Source: Bryobacteraceae bacterium
Lineage (GTDB): Bacteria; Acidobacteriota; Terriglobia; Bryobacterales; Bryobacteraceae
Length of the DNA stretch: 34,765 bases
Assembly (NCBI GenBank): GCA_019748195.1
Contig: JAIEPW010000103.1
Coordinates: 1-34,765 of the forward strand
Reading direction: 5' to 3'
Shown: piece by piece, positions 23,037 to 30,556 of the stretch
Layout: every line of letters starts with the position of its first letter
How positions within the stretch are numbered: the stretch's first letter is position 1
Notes under the pieces: generated by a model
What the model saw: only the letters and a program-made list of their open reading frames with translations
The model's database searches: none
Told to the model about the DNA's origin: nothing
Translations under genes and position numbers: made by a program

Positions 23037-24095
23037 TCAGAAGTGCATTGGGGGCAAAATCAGGTCAACCGTGCGCTTCACGCCGTCGCGCAGGAGTTCA
23101 AACTGCACTTTGTCGCCTGGCCGCCCGCCAAGAAGCACTACGGTAAGGCTGTGGGGAGAAGCTATCCTTCGTCCATTCACGGCAACGATCACGTCTCCAC
23201 CGACGACCCACAGGTTGTCGCCCATGGGGATCATCCGGTTTCCGCCCTTGATCCCTGCCAGCGAGGCAGGACTGCCTTCGAGAACCTCCTGAACCAACAA
23301 CCCCGCCTTGACCGTCAGCCCGAGGAGTGAGCTAACGCCAGGGCTTATCGGGATGGCGGAAAACCCGAGGTTCGGTTTGTAGGCGTGTCCCATACTGACG
23401 AGCTCCGGGACGATTTTCTTGACGAAGTTTATCGGTATGGCGAATCCGAGGTTTTGCCCGCCCCGCGCCACAAGCGTGTTGATCCCAATCACGGCTCCTA
23501 CGGAATCGACGAGTGGCCCACCGCTACTTCCTGGGCTGATCGCTGCGTCAGTCTGGATGAATGCCTCTTCCAAGCCGACAGGAGCACCGGGAATATCGCG
23601 TGATCGTCCGCTGATGATCCCTGTTGTCAGGGTGTTATGGAGGCCGAGGGGATTCCCGATGGCAAGCACCTTTTGTCCGATTTCGACAAGATCAGAATCG
23701 CCCAACTGAGGGAGCCCAAGGTCCCTGATTGCAGCCGCCCCATTTTCGATCTGAAGCAAGGCCAGGTCGAAGGCCGGGGCAGTGCCGACTAATCTTCCGA
23801 CGAAACTCCCCCCTTCCGCCAGTAAGAGCCTCACTTCAGTTGCGTTCTCCACGACGTGGTAGTTGGTCAGCACATGGCCCGCGCCGTCGATGATGAAACC
23901 GCTACCCGTTCCAATGCCGCCTGCCTGAGATTGACCGTCTGCCGTGGAGCCAATCACCGACTGCACGTGGACGACCAAGGGGGCCACCTTTTTGAACACC
24001 ATGATCGAATTCGCTTCATCCGTAGTACGTTGCGCATTTGCGGAAATGGCAACCGCAAAGGCCACAACGAAGACTAAGACGCGGACTGGTCTCAT
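23037..24095 (-). CDS. HtrA/DegP-like periplasmic serine protease with one PDZ domain
   Basis: 352 residues; GAGG precedes the ATG. It has a signal peptide (VLVFVVAFAVAISANA). The trypsin-like domain carries the full triad: His in LTNYHVVE (about residue 80), Asp in APAFDLALLQ (about 110) and Ser in SPGSSGGPLVD (about 190). One C-terminal PDZ domain includes GLLVQEVLEGSPASLAGIKGG. It degrades or refolds damaged envelope proteins. It follows the RsbU-like gene by 94 bp on the same strand and may be the last gene of the transglycosylase/kinase/regulator/phosphatase unit, which would give the whole unit an envelope-stress theme (inference). Confidence 0.92.
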   Translation of the reverse strand: MRPVRVLVFVVAFAVAISANAQRTTDEANSIMVFKKVAPLVVHVQSVIGSTADGQSQAGGIGTGSGFIIDGAGHVLTNYHVVENATEVRLLLAEGGSFVGRLVGTAPAFDLALLQIENGAAAIRDLGLPQLGDSDLVEIGQKVLAIGNPLGLHNTLTTGIISGRSRDIPGAPVGLEEAFIQTDAAISPGSSGGPLVDSVGAVIGINTLVARGGQNLGFAIPINFVKKIVPELVSMGHAYKPNLGFSAIPISPGVSSLLGLTVKAGLLVQEVLEGSPASLAGIKGGNRMIPMGDNLWVVGGDVIVAVNGRRIASPHSLTVVLLGGRPGDKVQFELLRDGVKRTVDLILPPMHF

Positions 24096-24189
24096 GTTAC
24101 GTGATCCTCATTCACTTTCTCCCGTCAGAGTTGTGTGGACGGTTCACTTCGGAAGGCACATGACGAATTGTTCAAAGAGTATCTCCTAG

Positions 24190-25581
24190 TCAGAAACGCA
24201 CCACCAGGACCGTCAGATCGTCCTGAAGCTCGCACCTCCCGACAAAGGCACTCACCGCTTCGATGATCGCCTTCTGGATCTCTTCCACGGGCCGCAGCCA
24301 GTTGGCCTCCACGGTTTCGATGAGCCGTAGTTCGCCGAATTCCATGTCGGACCGGTTCGCGGCCTCGGCCAGCCCGTCCGAGTACATGACGAGAACATCC
24401 CCGCCCTTCACCGCGACTTCATCCTCCACGTAGGACGCTCTCGGAAGTAGGCCCAGGACTGGACCTCCTATTTGCAGTCGATGGCTTTCGAATACTCCCG
24501 GCCGGCTCTGACGAACGATAACCGGGGGCAGGTGCCCCGCGTTCACGTATCTCAGTTCCCGCTTCGTGGAGCTGTAGTGCCCCCAGAAAAGGCTTGCGAA
24601 GCGTTCGCCGGATGTGACCGTGCACAAGAGCTCATTAAGGTGTGCCGCGCCAGCCGCCAGATCCGAGCGTTCATCTACGGCAGCAATGCTGCGCACAGAG
24701 CCGTGAAGGTGAGCCATGAGAAGAGAGGCCGGAAGCCCCTTGCCAGCAATGTCACCCAGCGCGATTGTGTGCTCGCCGAGCCGGGTCGAGAACACGTCAT
24801 AGTAGTCCCCACCTACCTCAAAGGCCGGAATGCACTTGGCGGCGAAGTCGAAGCCTGGCTCGCGCAGAACCTGGTCCGGAGTTGGCTGAAGTCTCTGCTG
24901 CACCGTCCGAGCCAGATCCAATTGATCCTCTAATTCCCGCCCACGGAGATAACCTGGAAGGCGAGCGACGGCGGCGGCCATTGACAGCAACAGCGCGAGC
25001 GCGGCTCCGGTGCTTATGGCGAGGTTGTTCCGCAGGACCCGAAAGAGGTCGTTAGAGCCGCTCGTCGGGAGGGCGATTTCGGCAATTGCGAAGACGGATT
25101 GGTCCTGCTCAGCGCTTGCGATTCCTTCCGTTCGGTGCTCGGTCAAGCGAAGGCGGAGGGGCATGGTGGATACGAGCACTTCGCCGTTAACCGTTGGCCG
25201 GGCGACCGAATGCCGGTGGGTTAGTCCTCTTCGAAGGGTTTCCACTTCAGGGCGGCTGATGGTTGGGATGGGGACTTCACTACTCTGCGCTATTACCGCC
25301 CCGTTTGCATCAGCGATCCGGAGCCACGCGATTCCGTCTTTGCGCTCTCGGCAGATTTCCTCGATCAGCGCTTGAAGTTGCTGCCGCGATTCGACGTGCA
25401 AGGCGCGCACTCGATTCTCGAGGGAAGAGAGGTGCTGGCCGGCTTCCCAGTTCAGATGGTCGCGAAGCAAGTGATTGGTCACGTACCGGTAGGTGAGACC
25501 GCTTTCCACCAGTAGGACGATCCCGAGCAAAGCGCCGACAGCGACTGCTGCGGTGAACCACCCGAATCTTATCCTTCTCAA
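24190..25581 (-). CDS. RsbU/SpoIIE-type PP2C phosphatase with extracytoplasmic sensor
   Basis: 463 residues. The start is a TTG at 25581, fixed by a perfect AGGAGG five bases upstream. A TM helix (about 9-28) precedes a periplasmic sensor region of about 150 residues. A second TM helix follows (about 188-210), then a short linker (LEDQLDLARTVQQRLQP) and a PP2C domain with FEVGGDYYDVF, ALGDIAGKGLPASLLMA, VMYSDGLAEA and CELQDDLTVLVVRF, supplying the metal-binding Asp residues. Such proteins dephosphorylate an anti-sigma-factor antagonist (STAS). No STAS or anti-sigma gene is in the window, so the target is elsewhere. It lies 136 bp after the NtrC-type regulator on the same strand. Confidence 0.92.
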   Translation of the reverse strand: MRRIRFGWFTAAVAVGALLGIVLLVESGLTYRYVTNHLLRDHLNWEAGQHLSSLENRVRALHVESRQQLQALIEEICRERKDGIAWLRIADANGAVIAQSSEVPIPTISRPEVETLRRGLTHRHSVARPTVNGEVLVSTMPLRLRLTEHRTEGIASAEQDQSVFAIAEIALPTSGSNDLFRVLRNNLAISTGAALALLLSMAAAVARLPGYLRGRELEDQLDLARTVQQRLQPTPDQVLREPGFDFAAKCIPAFEVGGDYYDVFSTRLGEHTIALGDIAGKGLPASLLMAHLHGSVRSIAAVDERSDLAAGAAHLNELLCTVTSGERFASLFWGHYSSTKRELRYVNAGHLPPVIVRQSRPGVFESHRLQIGGPVLGLLPRASYVEDEVAVKGGDVLVMYSDGLAEAANRSDMEFGELRLIETVEANWLRPVEEIQKAIIEAVSAFVGRCELQDDLTVLVVRF

Positions 25582-25717
25582 GAAATCCTCCTGTTTGCGA
25601 TTACCTAATGACCGTCTTCCGCGAAAGCGACTGCTCTCGGCGAAGAGCGCCCGACCCGAAAACCAAGTTGCCGAACCAAGGCCGACGAGTCCGGCGATCG
25701 TGGATCAATGTTCTCCG

Positions 25718-27082
25718 TCACGGCTTCAGGTCGAACTTCTCCATGCGGTAGATGAGCATCTTCCGGCTGATGTCGAGGTACTCGGCGGCCTTGGTCTGAT
25801 TCCAGTTGAACTTCTTGAGCGCTCGAACGACCAGTTCGCGCTCGACGGCTTCCATGCTGATGCCCTCCGGAGGCAGTTCCAACTGAATCGCCTCCAGCGG
25901 TGGACGTTCGCGGCGGAGGAAGTCGGGCAGGTCTTCCACGGTGATCTCGTCCCCCGGGGCGAGCACGACCAACCGCTCGACCACGTTCTCCAACTCGCGC
26001 ACGTTGCCGGACCAACGATGGGTGCAGAAATGGGCCAGCAGCGAGGGCGGCAGCCGTAACGCCGGCCGGTTCAGCCGTTGGGTGAACTTCTTGAAGAAAA
26101 TCGCAACCAGCTCCGGGATGTCGGCGGGCCTTTCGCGGAGCGGCGGCAGGGTCAGCGGGATGACCGCTAGCCGGTAGTACAGGTCCTCGCGAAACGTACC
26201 GTCCTCCACCATGGCCTGCAAGTTACGATGGGTCGCCGCGATGATCCGCACGTTCACCTTCGTGGGATTGGCGGCACCGATCTTCTCGATCTCGCGCTCC
26301 TGAATCAGTCGCAGCAGCTTGACCTGCAACTCCAAGGGCATCTCGCCGACCTCGTCCAGGAACAGCGTTCCCTGATCAGCCATCTCGATCTTGCCCTTCT
26401 TGTTGACGACGGCGCCGGTGAAGGAGCCTTTCGTGTGGCCGAACAGCTCCGACTCGAGCAACTCCTTCGGGATCGCCCCGCAGTTGATGACGATCAGGGG
26501 CCGCTCGCGCCGTGGGCTGTTGAAGTGGATGGCCTTGGCGAGAAGCTCTTTACCGGTTCCGGTCTCGCCCCGAACCAGCACGGTGGAATCGCTTTGCGCG
26601 GCGCGCGCGGCATTCTCGAGAGTCGCGAGGAGAGCCTTCGATTGACCCACAATGTTCTCGAAGCCGTACTTGCGGTCGATCGCGGAACGAAGGCTCTTCA
26701 CCTCCTCCTGGAGACGATGGTGCTCCAGGGCTCGCGAGACCACGAGCTTCAGCGCGTCGGAGTTGACGGGCTTGATGATGTAGTCGTAGGCGCCGAGCTT
26801 CATGGCTTCGACGGCGGATTCGACGGTGCCGAACGCGGTGACCACGATGACGATCACCTCCGGGTACTCCTCCCGGATCTTCCGGAGAAGCTCCATGCCG
26901 GACATGCCGGGCATCTTGAGGTCGGTAATGATGAGGTCCTGAGGATTCCGGGTGAGCAGATCCAAGGCCTGAGCGCCGTCGGATGCGGTCATCGCCTCAT
27001 ATCCGGCCTGGTGCAACTTGAGTTGGGTGACGCGGCGGAGGTTTTCCTCGTCGTCCACGACTAGGATTCGTTTCCCGATCAT
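25718..27082 (-). CDS. Sigma-54-dependent response regulator (NtrC/ZraR-like)
   Basis: 454 residues, complete. The receiver domain has VVDDEENL, the phospho-acceptor Asp in LIITDLKMPG (about 54) and the Lys in YIIKPV. The AAA+ domain (about 145-375) has GETGTGKELLAK, ELFGHTKGSFTGA (Ser for Ala in GAFTGA), GTLFLDEVGEM and the R-finger region REDLYYRLAV. The Fis-type HTH at the C-terminus has WNQTKAAEYLDISRKMLIYRME. It overlaps the sensor kinase gene by ATGA. It should activate the facing sigma-54 promoters of the cus operon and of its own operon. The dyads at 29103-29176 are candidate sites. Confidence 0.95.
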   Translation of the reverse strand: MIGKRILVVDDEENLRRVTQLKLHQAGYEAMTASDGAQALDLLTRNPQDLIITDLKMPGMSGMELLRKIREEYPEVIVIVVTAFGTVESAVEAMKLGAYDYIIKPVNSDALKLVVSRALEHHRLQEEVKSLRSAIDRKYGFENIVGQSKALLATLENAARAAQSDSTVLVRGETGTGKELLAKAIHFNSPRRERPLIVINCGAIPKELLESELFGHTKGSFTGAVVNKKGKIEMADQGTLFLDEVGEMPLELQVKLLRLIQEREIEKIGAANPTKVNVRIIAATHRNLQAMVEDGTFREDLYYRLAVIPLTLPPLRERPADIPELVAIFFKKFTQRLNRPALRLPPSLLAHFCTHRWSGNVRELENVVERLVVLAPGDEITVEDLPDFLRRERPPLEAIQLELPPEGISMEAVERELVVRALKKFNWNQTKAAEYLDISRKMLIYRMEKFDLKP

Positions 27083-28179
27083 GCCGATCCTCCCGGAGTC
27101 TGGGGGAAAAAGAGCGAAAAGGTCATGCCCCGAGTCTCGTTTCTGGCCACGCTGACCGTTCCTCCCAACTGGCGTACGATCTGATGCACAACGGAGAGGC
27201 CGAGTCCCGTGCCGGTATCCTTGGTCGTGAAGAACGGATCGAAGATCTTATCGATGTGTTCGGGAGCGACGCCGACTCCCTCGTCCTTTACTTGGATGAG
27301 GACTCTGTCATCCATTTCGCGGGCGCTCAGTTCGATCTCGCCTCCGTCCGGCATCGCTTGTGCGGCGTTGATAGTGAGATTGAGAATCACTTGGGCAATT
27401 TGCTCTTCGTCCGCCCAAAGCGGCGGAAGGCGGTCGGCAGTATTGCGCTTGAAGTGGATCCCTTTGCCGGCGGAGTGCTTTACCAACTCGATGACGGAAT
27501 CGAGCACGCGCGGGACATTGACCTCGCGCCATTCGGGGTGGCGGGGCCGCGCGAAGTCGAGGAGATTCGTCAGCAACCGGTTGAGCCGCGCGCATTCCTT
27601 CCGCACGATGCTCATGGTTTCAGCGAGAACTTCTTCCGGCCGCTCGGCTGCTTCCATCACCTCGGCGGCCCCATCGATGCTCGCCAGCGGATTGCGAATC
27701 TCGTGAGCCAGACCGGCCGCGAGCTGCCCGATGGCCGACAGCCGGTCGGCGCGTTTCACCTGCTCGAAGGTGTCCTGGAGTTCCCGATACACCTGACTCA
27801 GCTTCTGCGCCGTTGACTGGAGCTCCGCACGCCGCCGCCGCTCCCGGTCCGAAAGCACCCCCGTCACCGCACCGACGGCAAGGAACATGAAGATCTCCGC
27901 GTACTGCTCCATCGCATAGTGCTCTTCGTTCGACCACGTCATCAGAATGTGAGGGACGTACAGGAGAGCGGCGGTGAAGCCCGCCGCCAAGCCTCCGAGC
28001 CATCCGAAAGCGATGGCCGCGTAGACGACAGGAATGTAATACAGCCGTTGAAAGATCCCATGCCACAGCCGGTACTCGGGTGGTGTGAAGTAGTGCCCGG
28101 CACTGGTGATGGCAATGCCGGCGACGACCAGGGCGAGCGACCGCCAATTGGCCGTCGGCCGTTCAACATCGGCACTCAT
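27079..28179 (-). CDS. Membrane sensor histidine kinase (ZraS/AtoS-like)
   Basis: 366 residues from the ATG at 28179 (GAGGCGG upstream). An ATG at 28263 is in frame but would overlap the transglycosylase gene by 59 bases and adds an unstructured tail. Four to five TM helices fill about residues 13-115 with only short loops, so sensing is probably within the membrane. HisKA has LAAGLAHEIRNPLASIDG, HATPase has LNLTINAAQAMPDGG, DEGVGVAPE and GTGLGLSVV. It overlaps the regulator gene by ATGA and is its cognate kinase. In position it replaces CusS/ZraS for the divergent cus operon. Confidence 0.93.
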   Translation of the reverse strand: MSADVERPTANWRSLALVVAGIAITSAGHYFTPPEYRLWHGIFQRLYYIPVVYAAIAFGWLGGLAAGFTAALLYVPHILMTWSNEEHYAMEQYAEIFMFLAVGAVTGVLSDRERRRRAELQSTAQKLSQVYRELQDTFEQVKRADRLSAIGQLAAGLAHEIRNPLASIDGAAEVMEAAERPEEVLAETMSIVRKECARLNRLLTNLLDFARPRHPEWREVNVPRVLDSVIELVKHSAGKGIHFKRNTADRLPPLWADEEQIAQVILNLTINAAQAMPDGGEIELSAREMDDRVLIQVKDEGVGVAPEHIDKIFDPFFTTKDTGTGLGLSVVHQIVRQLGGTVSVARNETRGMTFSLFFPQTPGGSA

Positions 28180-28204
28180 GACCGCCTCGTGGAGTTCGCG
28201 GTTC

Positions 28205-29011
28205 TCATGGCGAGACTCCGGCCGCGGCGAAAACGACTTTGCCTCTTCGATGGGTGGAGTCATCCCTGGTTCGTATTTCGAGTTCGCCTAGCCGCCCTTC
28301 TCCGAGATACTGGGCCGCCAGGACCGCTGGAACATAGGCTTGCGTTTCGCGGGGGAGCAACCCCGCGTCGGCCAGACGCCAGAAGTCTGTCGTCTGTCCC
28401 TTTCTAGCCGCCTCTTGAACTGTACGTTCACCCGCGTTGTAGGCCGCGAGCGCGAGCGGCCAGTCACCAAACCTAGCATAGAGCAACTTCAAATAACGGG
28501 CCGCGGCCCTGGTTGATTTCGCGGGGTCACTTCGTTCATCCGGTCCCTCGATCCGTAAGCCGAACGCCTCGGCCGTCTCGGGGATGAACTGCCAGATGCC
28601 GACTGCATTCTTCGGCGAGCGGGCCAACGGGTTGAACCCGCTTTCGACGAGTCCAACCCAAAGCAATTTCCGCGGGAGCCCTTCCTGATCGAAGACCTGC
28701 TCGATCATCGTCCTGTAGGTCTCCAGCCGACTTCGCGAAGCGAGCCAGTGTCTGGCCCCCACTGCACCCGTGAAGTACTCGATGAACTTACCCACGGCCG
28801 GATGCGGTAAGTGGATTCCGGTCTGCGGTTGCTCCAAGAGAAGACTCGTCCGTACTTCCGTGGCTTCTGCAGTCCCTCGCCCGGTCTTCTCCGCTTCCGC
28901 CCGCACCAATATCTCGTCGAGGACGCGCGCCCAATGGGGGACACCCTCCTCCGCGAACGCAGAATCCGGGATCGATCCGAGCAGGAACAGGCCGAGGAGC
29001 GGACGCAACAT
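28205..29011 (-). CDS. Periplasmic lytic transglycosylase (SLT/MltD-like)
   Basis: About 268 residues from the ATG at 29011 (alternatives 29035, 29047). It has a signal peptide (LLGLFLLGSIPDSAFA). The SLT domain begins near residue 113: LLWVGLVESGFNPLARS carries the catalytic Glu, followed by NAVGIWQFIPETAEAFGL, the SDPAKSTRAAARYL segment and LALAAYNAGE. There is no LysM repeat. It cleaves peptidoglycan glycan strands. Its place as first gene of a kinase/regulator operon facing a trans-envelope efflux pump suggests it makes room in the wall for CusCBA assembly, as reported for other trans-envelope machines (inference). Confidence 0.9.
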   Translation of the reverse strand: MLRPLLGLFLLGSIPDSAFAEEGVPHWARVLDEILVRAEAEKTGRGTAEATEVRTSLLLEQPQTGIHLPHPAVGKFIEYFTGAVGARHWLASRSRLETYRTMIEQVFDQEGLPRKLLWVGLVESGFNPLARSPKNAVGIWQFIPETAEAFGLRIEGPDERSDPAKSTRAAARYLKLLYARFGDWPLALAAYNAGERTVQEAARKGQTTDFWRLADAGLLPRETQAYVPAVLAAQYLGEGRLGELEIRTRDDSTHRRGKVVFAAAGVSP

Positions 29012-29031
29012 CGTCACGCTCGGGATGGACT

Positions 29032-29046
29032 GCATGCCACTTGCCA
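29032..29046 (-). promoter_or_regulatory. Sigma-54 promoter of the transglycosylase/kinase/regulator operon
   Basis: The minus strand reads TGGCAA-N5-ATGC at correct spacing, with a predicted start near 29020, nine bases before the ATG at 29011. The short leader matches that of the CHASE2 kinase gene. Confidence 0.45.
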
Positions 29047-29102
29047 ATCCTCTTATCGGCCTTCACCGGGCCGAATCCCATTGGAAATCAAACAGTCCGA
29101 GC

Positions 29103-29176
29103 CGCGGAACCAGTCCGCGCTGGAGAATCCTGGACAGTCGGAGTCCGAGATTCTCCAATCCGCGAGAGCCGTCGCG
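29103..29176. promoter_or_regulatory. Cluster of three dyads between divergent sigma-54 promoters
   Basis: CGCGGA-N5-TCCGCG (29103-29119) is followed by a large nested palindrome, TGGAGAATC/GATTCTCCA with inner GGAC/GTCC (29121-29157), then CGCGA-N6-TCGCG (29161-29176). The large palindrome is centred about 123 bp from the cus start and 119 bp from the opposite start, so it lies midway. These are candidate activator sites for the NtrC-type regulator. Confidence 0.5.
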
Positions 29177-29235
29177 CCAGAGGTCTCGCCGGTCACGGCA
29201 CGCGTTTTCAACGACATCAGGGTAGTTCTGCGGCA

Positions 29236-29250
29236 TGGCACGGCGATTGC
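29236..29250 (+). promoter_or_regulatory. Sigma-54 promoter of the cusCBA-type operon
   Basis: TGGCAC-N5-TTGC is an exact consensus at exact spacing. The predicted start near 29262 makes the TTG at 29294 a suitable first codon for the TolC-like gene. Confidence 0.7.
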
Positions 29251-29293
29251 CTTTTCCTGGGCAGTGCAGAATCGCGAAATCGCCCCGGCATCC

Positions 29294-30547
29294 TTGGTTC
29301 GCACGCTTCGCGTCGTGGGGGCGGTCACCGCCTTCGCTGCTGTCCTGGCGGCGCAACCGACGGGCTCGGAGTTGAGTGAGCTGCTGGCGGAGGCCCTGCG
29401 CTCCAATCCCGAGATCGTGGCGGCGCAGAAGCGATACGAGGCGTCGCGACAGCGGCCCACTCAGGTGAGCAGTCTCCCCGATCCGATGTTCTCCCCCGGC
29501 TATAACAGCAACGGACGGCCGTGGCCCGGCGCCGGCCTGGGGATGGAGCCCACGAGCCAGATCGGCTTCATGGTGTCCCAGGAGTTGCCCTTTCCCGGCA
29601 AGCGCAAGCTCGCGGGCGATATGGCGGTCAAGGAGTCGGAAGCGGAATGGCAGCAGTACCAGCAAGTCCAACTGAGCGTGGTGGCGCGGCTGAAGCAGGC
29701 CTACTATCGGCGTTCCTATGCGTTCTCTGCGGTCGATGTCCTCGAACGGAACCTGGAATTGCTCCGGAAGTTCCTCCGCATCACGGAGGCCCGCTACTCG
29801 GTGGGTAAGGCCGCCCAGCAGGACGTCTATAAGGCCCAAACGCAGATCTCGATTCTCGAAACCAAGAAGGTCCAGTTGCAGCGCGAGAAGCGTGCCCGCG
29901 AGGCCGAGATCAACAGCCTTGTCAATCGGCCTCCGGGTTCGCCGATGATCCGGCCCGCAGCCCTGACGCCGATGCCTTTACCGATCCAGCTCGAAGAGTT
30001 GTACGCGGCGGCCCGCGAGAATTCCCCCATGCTGCGCCGCGACGAGAAGATGATCCAGCGCGCGGAGGTCGCGGTCAACATGGCGCGCAAGGAATACTAC
30101 CCCGACGTCACGCTGAACGGCGGGTATTACAACATGGGGCGGATGCCGGACATGTATATGTTCCGGGCGGACTTCAAGATCCCGCTGTATTTCTTCCGCA
30201 AGCAGCGCGCCGCGGTAACGGAGCAGGCGCAAACGCTCGTTCAGTCCCGGAAGACCTACGAAGCCACGAATCAAGGGATCCACTTCCGCATCCAGGACGA
30301 CTACCTGATGAGCCAGACCTCCGAACAGTTGGTCCGGCTTTACGGACAGACCGTGATCCCGCAAGCGAGCCTGGCGCTCGAATCGTCGCTGTCGTCCTAC
30401 GAAACCGGCGCGGTCGACTTCCTAACCGTCTTCATGAACTACATCACGGTCGTCGAGTACGAGATGAACTACTACGAGGAGTTGCAGAACTTCTACCTGG
30501 CCCTGACGCGGCTGGAGGAGATGACCGCCCGCCGGCTGACGCCCTAA
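29294..30547 (+). CDS. TolC/CusC-family outer-membrane efflux protein
   Basis: About 417 residues. The signal peptide (LRVVGAVTAFAAVLAAQ) directly follows the TTG at 29294; there is no strong ribosome site, and a GTG at 29264 is the alternative. Two outer-membrane efflux repeats are visible, each with long helices: LLAEALRSNPEIVAAQKRYE and QPTPE-free QELPFPGKRK in the first, then LYAAARENSPMLRRDEKMIQ and FKIPLYFFRKQ in the second. The C-terminus has SLSSYETGAVDFLTVFMNYI. It forms the outer duct of the tripartite pump with the next two genes, 9 bp upstream of the adaptor. Acylation at a lipobox Cys, usual in CusC, is not seen. Confidence 0.9.
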   Translation: MVRTLRVVGAVTAFAAVLAAQPTGSELSELLAEALRSNPEIVAAQKRYEASRQRPTQVSSLPDPMFSPGYNSNGRPWPGAGLGMEPTSQIGFMVSQELPFPGKRKLAGDMAVKESEAEWQQYQQVQLSVVARLKQAYYRRSYAFSAVDVLERNLELLRKFLRITEARYSVGKAAQQDVYKAQTQISILETKKVQLQREKRAREAEINSLVNRPPGSPMIRPAALTPMPLPIQLEELYAAARENSPMLRRDEKMIQRAEVAVNMARKEYYPDVTLNGGYYNMGRMPDMYMFRADFKIPLYFFRKQRAAVTEQAQTLVQSRKTYEATNQGIHFRIQDDYLMSQTSEQLVRLYGQTVIPQASLALESSLSSYETGAVDFLTVFMNYITVVEYEMNYYEELQNFYLALTRLEEMTARRLTP

Positions 30548-30556
30548 CGGAATTCC

